Counted from the first letter of the stretch, positions 35,802 to 48,340 are shown. The stretch is DNA of 64,000 bases from Diphasiastrum complanatum (GCA_029204225.1 CM055109.1:38164991-38228990); one strand, 5' to 3'. Notes: generated by a model not told the origin, from the letters alone. Program-made: numbers and translations.

Positions 35802-36411
35802 TGATGGGGCAAGGGAGATAAGAAGAACAAGAACAAAGAAGAGAGCATGAATACTGCAGAATAGCTCTCCCATTCTGATCGGCTGCTTGGTGCAAAAATA
35901 GTCTAATAGACAGCTTATGCTAAAGGTGATTACAACTTTATGCGTTCTGATTTCCCAGCAAGATCTTAAAAATTATTTCATACTCTAAAAACAAGAGTAC
36001 AGTCCATCGAAGAGATTAGAGATGGTTTGAGTGTGGTACTACTGAAATCAGATTCAATGTGAAGTATAGTTGTGAAATAAATGGAAGAGCAGTATGATAT
36101 CGCGAGTTCCTCAGGCGTCCAAGACAACCATCGTCTGATAATAAACTGAGGAGCTGTAGACGTCCATGTTCTGATTAGAGTGAGTATACAAGCGCGATCA
36201 AACAGCAATGAAAGTGCATTCAATTACAACAAGCATTCATCTACGTTGTACACAGATAAAAACGTGCTGCTACTATATTACACTGAAGCACAATACAAAT
36301 AACAATTACAACCAAAAATTGACGGCGTAATTGGGAGGTTCAAATAATACGTCTTATGGATGGAACAACCCCTTCAATTTGTGCTTTGGGATGGTCTATT
36401 TATAGATTGCA
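35802..36411 (-). repeat. Copia-beta LTR
   Basis: Similar over its whole length to 58073-58676 on the plus strand. Read on the minus strand it starts TGCAATCTATAAATAG and ends TTGCCCCATCA. It follows the LINE frame abruptly at codon HLM, so it inserted in or truncated the LINE. Confidence 0.78.
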
Positions 36412-39109
36412 TGAGATGAGTGCCAATAGGATCAACAGGGTGACCAAAGGAACATTTTGTCAAACTTGCCAGCACTGGATGAGGGAGACCCAACCTAACC
36501 CGAAGAGCGGTGAGAAACAACTTTGAAGAAAGGCGCAAGTGTGGAACAACAGGGCGCACAACAAGCCAAGCGCCAGCACCCGGGCCTGCACAAGACAAAA
36601 GGCGAGTTCGAGTCTCATCGGAAGGTGAATCAATGAGAAGCTGAAGTGAAAGCATGAGAGTGGAAGCGCTCCAAAAGATACTTCTGAAAATGAGCACGCT
36701 GATGGCTAAGCAAAGACTCAAAGGGAGGCAAAGAAGCTCGCACAGGTGGAGGATGCCTGTTTCCACATGAGCTACTGAATCGAGAAGAATGGGCTTGTTG
36801 TCCTGCTGAAACCGAGAGATAAGTGCAGAGGCAACAAGGGCCCAACTTCCCATAAAAGTAGCTGGAGCAATAGAAGCTGTGCAAGAAAGACCAACACCTC
36901 CGGACGAAGCGAGAAGAGAGACTTGTTGCTTAACGAACTGACCATTGGGAATACGAAAGGATTCTGAACCCATCAAGCGACCCAGAATATCTGATAAAGT
37001 ATTATCGAAATCCTGTAGCAAAGCCAAAACATCAGGAGAGGGAGGAACACACCGTAGAATATAACTTGGCCGTTGAGCGAAGCATTGAGTGAGAATCCCT
37101 AGGGCAACTTGAGCATTGCCAAGCTTTGGTAGCAGATCAGCGTGACAAAGATGTGCGTCCAAAGTGTCCCACAAAGAGGAAGGCACAAAATCCGAGAAAC
37201 CTATAAGAATACCAAGCACTCTAATCCCATCAACTGGAGTATTGAAATCTGTAGGTAAAGGGAGCTCAGGAAGGAGGCCCTGAGGACACCAAGCAACGCA
37301 CTTAGAGGGATTGACAGTGAGGCCCAAAGCCGAAAGTTGCTGAGAGAAATGTAGGAAAGCCGGAAAGACGTCATTAGCAGGTCCCACAATATGCGTGTCA
37401 TCAGCAATAGAGAGAAACAAACAAGAAGGAAAAGCAGCAGAAGAAGCACGCAATGCCCGAAAGTGCGCCAAAGCAAAAAGAACACCACCCAAGGGATCGC
37501 CTTGTCTGATACCATCAGCAGACGAGATAACCGAAACATCACCTAAGCGAGAAGCATGACTGAAATATAGAGGCGCATCCATGGAATAAAAAGAGTGAAC
37601 AAACGGGATGAGTTGAGCGAGAGAACCGTGAGCCGCACGAAGTTCTTCGAAAATGGCCCCTCGGAAAACGGAATTGAAAGCATTTTTAACATCCACCTAA
37701 AGAACAACCCAATCTGGATGAAGATCCAAGGTAGCACGCAAAGCATGTATGACTGTCTCGCAGCCGCCAGGAGTAGCACAACCAAACTGATGAGGAAATA
37801 GGTGGTCATGAAAACTGTCACGAAGCTGAAAACCAAGAGCCCTAGAAACCAATCTGTATAAAACCTCTCCAACAGCAATAGGACGCACTCCACCGCCAAG
37901 CTTATCCAAGGCTATCAAACGAGCAGCACCAAGAATACGAGCAATAGAAAGAGGAATACGGCTACATGCTACGGAAGAGCAAACTTGAAAGAGCAAACCA
38001 AACCTGCTAGCAGAGTCATCACGAGAAAAACAGTCACGAAGATGCTCGAAAACCATACCAGAAGGACCCCCAGTTGACAAATGAGGGCTGCGCAGAAAAG
38101 CATTAAGAAAATGAGGTTCTGAGAGCTGCAAATCAGAATCAGGTTCAAAGTCCTCAACAAAAGAAGGAAGGGAGTCATTTGCCGGTGGGTGAAGAAGCTC
38201 CAAAGCCTGAAGGGTGGCAGCAGAAGGAGTAGCTGGACTTGTAGGAGCTAGAGCACGAGTTGCACGAGAATACTCACCCACTTCCCCAAGTAAAACACAG
38301 CGACGCAACCGACGATGAACAGGGGGTATAGAAACACCATCCGATGTCGAAACCCGTTGAGCAGCAAGCGCATGACAGCGAAGGAAATGCTCTTCTTGCA
38401 GATTTTCCCAATCTCCTGACATAAAGCGACGAATCCTGTTGCGAGTTTCCCTATGACCAGCATCAACACCCCGAGGAGGCAGAGGCAAACACCAGAGAGG
38501 AAAAAGCAAAAAAGCATGCCAAGCTGCAATATCAGAAGGGTTGGAAGCCAGACGAGACAAAGGTAAGGACAAAGCTCTCTGGACGTCTAAGTGCAAGGCA
38601 AAGGGAATGTGTGCATAAAGACGAGGACGAGGAAAACCCAAGTGAAAAGCGGTCAAAATATCAAGGGAGCGAATCCAGGTCCAAGCCGAGTCGGGTGGCG
38701 AAGTGGGAGCAGGATGAGGTGCAAGGTCGACATTGGTTAATGCGAGTTGTTGACGAAAAGCAGAGCAAGCGTTATGATGGCGAGAAAGACCGACACCTTG
38801 CACATAAAGGCGACCACAGCCTACACATGGAACACGAGGGCGAGAAGAGGAAGAAGAAGAAAGCTGAGAAACAAAAAAAGAGGAAGAAAGCTGATGGCAA
38901 ATACGGGACGGACAGTATGGCACCACCTGGCCAGAGGAGACAAGCAAGGAATCCACAACATCACGGTGGGCTTCACGACGCGCGCAAGAAGGGTAAGCAC
39001 TAGAAGGATGCTCTGAAGGGGAAGTAGGTCTCTTTTCTCCACGTCGAACAAGAGGATTGAAATCCGGGAGTTGCAAAGGATAATTTATAAGAGTTCGGAA
39101 TGATGACAA
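36412..39109 (-). pseudogene. Non-LTR retrotransposon ORF, R2/REL-type, one in-frame TAG and 3'-truncated
   Basis: One minus-strand frame of about 900 codons is broken only by a TAG at 37699-37697. Residues 95-115 form a CCHC/CCHH zinc finger (CVGCGRLYVQ...HHNAC) like those before the RT of R2-group elements. RT motifs follow in order: GGVRPIAVGEVLYRL, VDVKNAFNSV (catalytic Asp), GIRQGDPLGG, SIADDTHIVG (ADD in place of the common YADD), GLTVNPSKC and GIRVLGILIG. A Cys/His-rich C-terminal segment (KCSFGHPVDPIGTHLM) is cut at 36412 by the Copia-beta LTR, so any restriction-like endonuclease domain is missing. No apurinic endonuclease domain is seen. The first codon is uncertain: the position used is TTG, without a clear upstream stop. 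Confidence 0.88.
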
Positions 39110-41699
39110 AAATTCTATGATTCCTCTGTCGTATGAGCCACAACTGCTACTAGAGGGAAGGTTGGTTACATAGAGAATCTGTCAGATGTCTTAGTCTATG
39201 ATTATGAAGTCTTGGTAAAAATGTTACAACTCAACTAAAGAGGAATCAACTAGAATTACCAATGCTCATACTGAAAAACAAAAGGATTCATATGAGCTTG
39301 ATGTTTTTTAAGCATCGTAATATGTACACTTTTCTAAGAATATAAGAAATTTTTTTTTAACTATTTATCTAAGATTTGTGTTTTACCTTATGATACTTTT
39401 GAACTATACTAACAAACAAGCCATAAGCATTTGAAACATTGATTCATTATGCTCATAATATTCCATTATATTCAATACTCAAAATCACAATTTCTATCAT
39501 AAAGTTACCAACAATATTTAAGCAGACATCATAACCGCATAATTTCATAGTATATTATTCTTTGCAATACTCCAAAAATATAGTACAATCATTTCTAGGA
39601 ACACATACATAAATTGCTTTGAAACTGCAAATTTTGAACATCGATAACTTTAGCCATAGTTAATCCAATCAATCATCAAAAGTGCATGCCAACCTAGACC
39701 GCACGACCCACACGTGCAAGTTGTGAGCAGCTGAAAAACAAATTTGTAGCCACACTTCAAGAATGGTTAAAGCTTCAAAACACTCATAACTCGTGGTAAT
39801 CTGACATCAAAAATAGTCTATGGGCGGCCCTAAGAGACTAATAGAGCTTATAATCAAATCAATAGGGTTTGGATTGAGAAAGAAAACCAATTAGTTAGTT
39901 AAATACCTGGCACACTGGCAGCCTCTGGTTTGGAAGTTTTATTATAAAAGCTATCAAACGAGTGCAAGCTCTGGCATACAATCAATAGCGAGCTTTGAAA
40001 ATGACTAACAACAAATTAACATCTTAGCTTCCCATTAAGGATTCATAGTCTATGAGCGTATAATAATGCATAAAACTAGTATTTTAAAAAAATAGATGAA
40101 CACCTCTCATTCTTGACCAAATCTAGTTTTTTGGATGCATACTTCTTGTATCATCATTCTCCAAAAGACATTGGGGACAAAAGTCGGAGGTAGAACTCCC
40201 ATTATTTCTTCACATCATCTTCACACGCACGGTAAGTTTGTGTATCAATTTTGAGTTGAGCCCAACCACCCAAGCCCAATTTTCTATGATCCAACAAGTT
40301 GATAATAGCAAAAAAGCATTGCTTCACACCTGTATCATAATACCTCACGCATTGTACAACCACAAGCCACATAATTATCTCCTCTCATCAAACCATGTGC
40401 CCAAAACACACAATGCAAACCAAGTAAAATTTGTAAGGCAAGCTTCTTAAAATCATTTGTAAGTCATGCATGATGAAATTATCAAGAGAAACCTCTTGTG
40501 CTCAATAGGCACATTGTAAGTGAAGTTGCAAACATTATCATATTTTCTTTATTATATTGAATGCAAAATGCAAAGAGAGAACACATGATTTGTGGTGCGT
40601 CTGACACGAGGATGTGCAGCTCTCTTTCTGGTATTACAAAACGACATGTTTTTCAGGGCAGATCAACACCACTCTGTTATGCAACTCCACATATATATAA
40701 GCTATGTATATTGATAAACAGTTTTTTGATCAATAGAATGTGTTTGGTTCGTTGTATGGTTATTGAGCTTTCTAGTTGCCCTTGTTCAATAGGTAACTTT
40801 CATAGTTTCCTATTCTTAACTGGACTAGGGCTCAATTTTATTTGCGACCTTAATTGTGGCTCAGTTGATGAGGGTTACCATGCTTTAGTTTAAGCTCCTT
40901 CATGGCTTTAAATGTCATTTTGCGAATATAAGTTGCAAAAATGACAAGACAGGCTCAGCATGACTCCTTTGATTATTATCAGGCTAAATGCTATCCATTG
41001 TTCTGAACACCATCAGGGTGTTCCTCACCACAGACACAAATCTATTGGACCTTAAGGCCCTTAATATTAAGAGCAGCAAGTGGCAATCTCCTTAAAACAC
41101 CATCAACGTGTGAGCCTTGGTTCCAACATGTTCAGGAGCAGCAAGTGGCAATCTCCTTCTAACACCATCAGAAGGTGAGCCTGGGTTATCCAATATTCAG
41201 TGATCAAGATACATGAAGTCTTTCAAAGTTTGCAGCACAAATGTTACTAACATGCTTAAGTTCTAGCTAATATTTACCAAATAGGAACATCAGGACACAA
41301 GAATAAAACCATGACAGAGTCAAGAAAAAAAAAATTAGATTCACGTTTCAAAGCCACAAGTTAGCAATAACATGATAATACATGCATCCATGCTGTATGC
41401 CACATGAGAAAAAACTTGACATGGATTTTGCTGCATAGATATAAATCATCTACTTCCAGTTTATAATCAACAATTACTGTCAACATCTGAAAAACGAATA
41501 ACTTTGTCAAAAGTTTTCATATTCGTGTAGTTCTATTCATTCTAATAGAAACTACATGCTAAAAAGTTAAAACTGTATAAAGTGCACAAAATTGGGAAAC
41601 AAAAAGCTACAAGGTGATAACTTGATTTCTTATCAAAACAGCAACTCTCTTGTTTCATGATCTTTGGAACCTAAAACATTAGGTTGCATTAAAAGCACT
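39110..41699. other. No gene recognised
   Basis: AT-rich sequence with scattered short frames (40238-40450, 40561-40893) lacking domains. May include the 5'UTR of the LINE at its left edge. Confidence 0.4.
41008..41180. repeat. 64-bp direct repeats
   Basis: GCAGCAAGTGGCAATCTCCT recurs at about 41073 and 41137, each followed by AACACCATCA and GTGAGCC. A third partial AACACCATCAGGGTG lies at about 41008. Confidence 0.8.
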
Positions 41700-42412
41700 T
41701 TCTACAAAGCTGCTAAAGATGCAGTTAGGGGCATTACAAAAGCCTTTCCATTGAGAACGAGATTACAGTACCAACGCACTGACACTCTATCAGAGCTAAA
41801 CTCCTCCACCTGAACATGAAACTCCAAGTGAAATGCAACTTCTTCAGGATCTTGTTGAAGGCTGCAATGAATTTTAAACAAGGAAACTGTAAGTCAAATC
41901 TCCACCGACTTCGTAGACTAACCATACATAATTGAAGAAATTACACCATGGGCTTCAACTTGAGCATTACAGAACTGAGGACGTGATTTCCATCTACCAC
42001 AACACAATCTTTCGCAAGGATGTCTTACGGCCAACTCAGAACTCAGGTGCATAAAGATGCATTCTTTATAATGTTTGCTTCTGGAACACAAACAAAAAAC
42101 ATAGTTACATCATACAAAAATGAAACACAGTGTTTCCACTTCATGTACACTGTTAAGCTGACACTGACTCAGTGAATCGAGGGTCAGAAGGACATGTATC
42201 CATGTTATGTCCTCATTTGTGTGGCTGATTGGAGTTTTACCAACCACCTGACCTTTAAGCAGAGGAAGGGATGTCTTCACTGATGCACTGCTGATTGGAA
42301 GACTGCAACATTTTATTTTATGTAACATTTCTTTAAGTTTTAACGAATGAGAGCTTACTTGAACTGGACATACAATAGAAAAAAATCTATTATGTTTCAC
42401 ATTTCTTGACAC
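41700..42412 (-). CDS. Possible exons of an unidentified gene
   Basis: Three segments on the minus strand look exon-like: about 42307-42110 (acceptor TTGCAG, a frame with VGKTPISHTNEDITW), about 42010-41960 (a frame with VVVDGNHVLSSVMLKLKPM, then a possible GT donor) and about 41875-41730 (acceptor TTGCAG, frame with FHLEFHVQVEEF and VRWYCNLVLNGKAF). Composition and bordering splice-like sites suggest coding DNA, but I do not recognise the protein and the joins do not resolve with certainty. Confidence 0.35.
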
Positions 42413-43599
42413 ATATATATGGACTTGAAGATATATATGGGGTCTTGAACTACTTTTGTTCCCCAGACATGAAAAAATCTATGGAGTCTTGAACCACTTT
42501 TGTTCCCCATATTTGATCACTAGGCCAATCTCTTTGCAATACACTCCAATTTTTGATTTAGTATTCAACCATGAGGAGTCCACCATTTTCAATTGTACCA
42601 CCTCACTATGGCCACCTACTAAGTACAGGGTTACCTTCCAGTGCACTTGAAACTTTATCCCAACGCCTTTAAAATGTCCACTTTTCAAATGCATTGAAAA
42701 CGTGGACTTCTGATCAGATCCTAAGGTATATTTGTTTTTTTTTTGAGGACCAAAGGGCCTAATCAGGCCCTAAGGTATTTTCGTAGCTGCCCAAGCCTAC
42801 TCTGTCTAATGCAGCCAGCAATTGAACTACGCCCTCCTCCCTCCCATCATGATCAAGAGATCTCTCTCCCGTTTGCTCTCAATGGTTTTCATCCTGTATT
42901 TGCCACACTGCGTCACATTGAATGTGATGTATGGATCCTAAACACAAAAGATCATATATTCAACCTCCCAGCCTTCACATTGACATATGGCAGAGTCAAA
43001 ACGCTAAAAAAATGCCTAAAACAGCATTTGAAACATTAATTTCTTGAACTGATAAATAGAAATTTCTTGAAGTAAAATGGGATTCCATTCCATGAGAAAA
43101 TTTCCAAATCCTCTTCAAAAACCAGTGTTTGGCAAAGGCTTATCAACGTGGTCCTTATTTGCGGATTAAAGTTCCTATGCTAGAATTTAATAGCACATTT
43201 TACAAATTCAGGGATTTCAATTGGTTTTTGAACCCTCAACAGACTCCATCTCACATGTAGAAATGGGACGAAGTGGTACGAGTAGCTTTTTGGTTTACTT
43301 TTCTATCTTCCATGTTTGTAATCTTTGGTTAGGGTCTTGTGTCTAGCACTAATTCTTCATGAATCATTTGCAAATAGTTGTGGGAGATAAGGCAAGAGGA
43401 TTCCCTTCCTCTCCTAGCCCCGAACCCCTAGCTATAGGACCCCTGGCTACAAATTGGTTTGTTAGTTGTTTGTGTGCATGGACTTGTTGGTTTAGTAGCA
43501 TATGAATTTCAATTCTAAATTAAAAAGCCTTTTTAATATTTCGCCTTTCCAAAAAAAGAATATAGCTGCCTTTCAAAACATAGGCCTGGCCCTGATGTG
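42413..43599. other. No gene recognised; small duplication at about 42440-42512
   Basis: GTCTTGAACTACTTTTGTTCCCC (as two near copies) occurs at about 42442 and 42484. AGGGCCTAATCAGGCCCT at about 42755-42772 is a perfect short palindrome. Nothing else is supported. Confidence 0.4.
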
Positions 43600-43872
43600 G
43601 CTAGAGCCTGTCTGGAACATATATTCAATACATTTGGTTTGAATAAAAAAAATAGCAACAGAGATTTTGAATTTGTTCGCACTTTATGGCATGATTTCTT
43701 CAAGGGTAATGATACTGCATTGAAATTCAATGGTTGGGATCATCAAAAAAAGGATGGACAAACAAAACTTGCTAACCAGATCATAGAGATTATGTTGAAA
43801 GCTTCCGATGCTCAACAACACTCTTTGGGAAATTTTCTTACTCGACTGGAGTTTGCATATAACATTATTTGA
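43600..43872 (+). pseudogene. Gypsy integrase fragment
   Basis: One open frame matches the C-terminal half of a Gypsy integrase core: LWHDFFKGNDTALKF, DGQTKLANQIIEIML, FLTRLEFAYN. The catalytic Glu of the usual DGQTE is Lys, and PQT upstream is lost. No flanking domains are retained. Confidence 0.85.
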
Positions 43873-44959
43873 AAAAAAAAAAAGACTAGCATGTTTGGAG
43901 AAAATCCAAAACCTCCTATTTAAATTGGTGTTCCCTACGTTAGAGAATAAGCAACAGATATGCATATCCAATTGTTGGATTGTGGGAGTAGCTTGCAAAG
44001 GGCCAATAGTTGAATGATAAAATATGCTAATCTAAAGAAAAGAGCTCTGTTGTTACAATAAACATAGTAGATTTATTAAAGAGTCATTGCTCTGACTCAT
44101 CTACTAAGAGGAGTGTTCTTAGACCTCTAGTAGCACAAAAGAGCTTGAAATTTACCCCATATTACTATCATTACAAAATTATTGAAAAAATAAGTCTAGT
44201 GTTGTTGGAAATCATCATGCTTTTCATGTTAATGAATTTGAGCGTATATCTAGGACTGACAATGTGTTGCCTAACAAAGTACTCAATAAAATTGTAACAA
44301 TATCAACTTTAAGCTATTCTACAGTCAAGGCTGAGGAAACTCGAGACGAGAAGAAAAGAAATACGGGGTAATAAGAGAGAGTTGTTACACTCTAAATTAT
44401 TGCATTACTATCACTTGTCAGTTTTTGACATTGAGTTTATTATTATTTTGTGATATAATGATCTATCATCATATGTACAAAATCAAATGCATTGGGAAAT
44501 AATCTATATCATACAAGGTCTTCACAATTTGTGGCTCACCAGCTTGTCATGGGTGTCAAGCAATAGCTTAAACTACCTGCTTAGATTAGAGTCGAGACGA
44601 CTGTACCGATGGATAGCTTGAGTAATCTATTGTACTAACAAAATTAAGTATTAAGATAGAAGGGGGTCAAGAACAAAATGCCAGACTATTATGCAGCCAA
44701 ACAAAATCTGCAATAGCTTGATAGAAAGAGAAGATCAAGTACTTCTTGGTGGCATATTTGCATGTTGAAAAGCATGCACAAATGATTGGACAAATTTTAA
44801 AAGGAAAAAGGCAAATAATCTAATTTTACGGTGCTTTTGGACCCAAGTTAAAAGCATTGCTTTTATGATAATTTGGGAGGGAATAATTCCTTCGCTTTTG
44901 ATGTGGATGGGATAGGGTGATCTTTAGGACATATGTTGAAAGGGGGGGTGGTGGGGGCT

Positions 44960-44994
<35 letters not shown>

Positions 44995-46098
44995 TTGTTA
45001 AACCTTATATTATTTCATTACTATCATTTGTTATCTTTAATGTCGGCATTTTCTTATTTTGTAGTAATGTAGTGGTGCACCTTTTTTTTGATCTATCATC
45101 ATATGTAAGAATGCATTGTGTGAAATAATATCATAACAAGTCTTCACAATTTGTGGTTGGCTCATCATCAGTATACCTACTTAGGGTAGACATCAATACA
45201 AGAGGAGTATTAGTTCACTAAAAGGCATCCACTAACTAAGTAAAGCCTGTTTTTAAGCCGAAGCTACTTTCAAGTAAAATAATTATCCTAACTAGCACTG
45301 AGAACTAGTGCTAATCACCATGGTTTTCAATAACTAAGTAAAGCTTGTTTTAGAACCAAAGCTAGTTCTAAATAAATTATTGATTCCAACTATCACTTAC
45401 CTAGTGTATCACTGCCCATTGCAACTCACAAGTTGCCCAAAGACGTCAAATGCCAATTGCTACTTGTTAGAAGATAGCCACGCTAGTCATAGTGTTTGAT
45501 TCTCCTCCTTAGCCCTTGGATTACGTATTCATAGCTTGAGAACCAATGATGTGGACCTGTACCTAGATTTGTGGCCTTGTAACTTCAACATAGGTTGTGG
45601 AACAAAAGGTACTCTTGCGAAAGGCAGCTTGCGAAGTTGCTGATAGAGCTATTTTTATGTGTATATTTCTACATATCATAGCAAGTCGAGCTGGATTATT
45701 ATTGTCTTTGATCACTTGTTTTTATTCTAAAGTACTATTATTTTCTTCTACGTAGTAATTATATATGAAACTAAAAAGTTAGATATGTCTATAGTGGTCG
45801 CTCAACAGGGGAGATTGATTTTTTTCTATCTAATGTAGATTCATAAAGAGCAACTATTGAAACAAGGAAGCCTAAATCCTAGGTATTATGAGATTTATAA
45901 CCAAACTCATTGTGCTTGAATTATATGATTACATGGAGTTGGTCTTGTGCTATGTAAATTTTCGGATCTTGACTATGTACAAAGCTGATGACCTTTGTAT
46001 CTTTGAAATTCCATTATTCAAATAAGAATCCAAGGGGATTCTTATAAACATTTTTGTCGTTTGTGTGAACGATGCTCTACTGGACCTCATGTGGTATG
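43873..46098. other. No gene recognised; diverged duplication
   Basis: Parts of 44380-44600 and 44990-45190 resemble each other (shared TCTTCACAATTTGTGG and GATCTATCATCATATGTA). The copies have drifted considerably. A GA/GACA microsatellite occupies 44960-44994. Confidence 0.5.
44960..44994. repeat. (GA)n(GACA)n microsatellite
   Basis: Seven GA units pass into six GACA units, after a G-rich stretch. Confidence 0.95.
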
Positions 46099-46106
46099 TT
46101 TCAAAC

Positions 46107-46925
46107 CATAGTTGCAGCGAATCGCGATTCGCTGGGACTGCGATTCGCGGGTCGCGATTCGCGACCCAGAATCGCAAAAAAAAAAAAAAAAAAAAAAAAT
46201 TTGGAAAAATAGCTTATTGCTGAAATTTTTTTTAGGGGATCAATGGTCAAACCAGCGTTTTGCCTCTCATAAGTGCAGTAGATGAGGCACAAACAAATCT
46301 TATTTTCAGTAGCTATCCGGTTGTCATTTGCTCTGGTTTTCAGTAAATGTTAATGCTACAGTTTGGACTATTAACTGTATGGATGATGATCACTTTTGCA
46401 ATTGGTTCACTGGAGATGTGAGTGCAATGTACATACAGTTGGGGGCATAAATATTGGGCCCTTCTCGGCGCGCATTTGGACCCCATTTTTATCTACAGGG
46501 GGGCGGTGGCATTTTTATCTACAGTGTCTATATAGCAAGAAGCTCTAGGGGGTTCGGGGGACAGTAGCCCCCCGGGAAACGGGGGGCGGTAGCCCCCTGG
46601 TGGGGGGTTTGGGGGGCAACGCCCCCCAACGGCGGGGTCCGGGGGCTGCCGGTAGACCCCGGCCCCGACGGTAAGGCCTCTTCATGATTGGCCTTCCAAC
46701 TCCCCGAGTGAAAACACACTTTTTGGTGTTTCGCACCCGAAACAGTCAGCAAACTACACAATCATAATCCCCTCGATCAGAGCTTTCATCTGATACCCAT
46801 ATTGCCTAAAAAAAGTTCAAAAAAAAAAAAAACAAAAATCGATTCTACACGATTCTGGGAAAATCCCGAATCGCGATTCTGATCGCGATTCTGAATCACG
46901 ATTCGGGAATCGCGCTGCAACTATG
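46107..46925. mobile_element. Non-autonomous hAT-type element A
   Basis: The ends are CATAGTTGCA...TGCAACTATG. Inside each end lies an array of AATCGCGATTCG palindromes. The flanks TTTCAAAC (46099-46106) and GTTCAAAC (46926-46933) match at 7 of 8 bases. The centre has a poly-A run and a GC-rich region with G- and C-runs (about 46540-46680). No coding frame of note. The interior is homologous, in inverted order, to element B. Confidence 0.87.
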
Positions 46926-46933
46926 GTTCAAAC

Positions 46934-47642
46934 TTAGAGAGACCAAGTTGATTGAACTATGAAAGTCCATTACTAAATTCGTAAAAATTACTCCTTATGA
47001 CAAATCACATGACCCACCAATGCCAACACACCATAATTCTTCCAAAATTATGATACAACTGCCTTTTCATTGCAACTAAATTCAAATTAAGAACCCATAC
47101 AACAATAAATTTTCAAGACTTATTACATAAATACCATATTTATGGACCTACAAGTGAAATAACCAATATTGAAAATGATATTTGTAGGATGTACACCACT
47201 AGAAGACCTAAAATTGCACAAAATTTAAGAACCAATTTCTAACTATTAAGTGTTTTAGATGTGCACTAGTAATTTGAAAGCTGCAATGAGATTCCTTATT
47301 ATTAAAGAACCATGAACTTATAGAAATCCAAAAATTAAAAAACGAGGTACATAGAGAAACATCCCAATGCCTTGAACAAATAAGAATCTGCCAACAAGGA
47401 GCACTATCTAAAAAGAAAACCAGAATATGGAAAAAGACCTTAGGATTGACTACTATTGTTGGTAGCTCGTAAATATCACATTTGCACCATCTATTAGTCC
47501 AATACTAAACTAGTTGCAAAGGACGTGTGTACCTGCGGAACATATGTTGATGAGAGCATACAAACGGCCATTATGCACTACAATAGCAGAAAATTTACGT
47601 CTTTGTTAGATTGCTAATACAATCAGTCAAAATAAATGTCAA
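46934..47642. other. Spacer between the two hAT-type elements
   Basis: AT-rich, no feature recognised. Confidence 0.4.
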
Positions 47643-47650
47643 AGTCAAAC

Positions 47651-48340
47651 CATAGTTGCACTGCGTTTCTGAAACGTGTTTCAGAATCGCGTTCAGAAAT
47701 GCGGTTCAGAAACGCGTTTCTGAAATTTTTGAAAAAATTCCAGAAACGTTTTTTTTAATTTTTTATTTGGGTTTTTTTTTTGGGCAATATGGGTATCAGA
47801 TGAAAGCTCTAATTAAGAGCATAATTATTGTGTAATTTGCCGAGTGTTTCGGGTGTACGATGGTCCAGTTCAGGTGCATTAATCCATATTGGGTTCTGTC
47901 AAGGGTAAAATTTCAAAACTAACCTCTAGCCTGTCCGTGTAAGTGTGTTTTCGCTCAGGGAGTTGGAAGGCCAAGTCATGAAGAGGCCTTACCGTCGGGG
48001 CCGGGGTCTACCAGCAGCCCCCGGACCCCGCTATTGGGGGGCGTTGCCCCCCAAACCCCCCACCGGGGGGCTACCGCCCCCCGAACCCCCTGAGCATTTA
48101 TTGAAAAACAAAGCAAATAACAACCAAACAGCTATTGAAAATAAGATCTGTTTGTGCCCCGTCTACTGCACTTCTGAGAGGCAAAATGCTGGTTTGACCA
48201 TGGATCCCCTAAAAAAAATTTAGTTCTAAACTATTTTTCCGAAAAAAAAAAAAATTGCAATTCTGGGTATAGAAACGCTTTTCTCATAAACGCGGTTTTC
48301 GAAACGCATGCCCTCAGAAATGCGTTTTTGTGCAACTATG
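47651..48340. mobile_element. Non-autonomous hAT-type element B
   Basis: Same 10-bp ends as element A, CATAGTTGCA and its complement. The subterminal arrays instead consist of GAAACGCGTTTC-type palindromes. The flanks AGTCAAAC (47643-47650) and TGTCAAAC (48341-48348) match at 7 of 8. The interior (for example the segment at 48150-48230 and the GC-rich block at 47985-48090) is homologous to element A in opposite orientation; about 200 bp present in A near 46340-46540 is absent. Confidence 0.87.

Noticed and set aside
35688-35895. Minus-strand frames here as a secreted peptide (hydrophobic start)
   Set aside because: They lie across the Copia-beta LTR end and repeat modules. The hydrophobic run comes from pyrimidine-rich LTR DNA.
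38611-39016. Lys/Arg-rich plus-strand frames opposite the LINE
   Set aside because: They are antisense to the zinc-finger region of the LINE ORF and show no domain.
47576-47600. CACTACAATAGC near 47576 as the missing CACTA partner end
   Set aside because: Only the first eight bases match. No subterminal repeats follow, and it lies 9 kb away within unrelated sequence.
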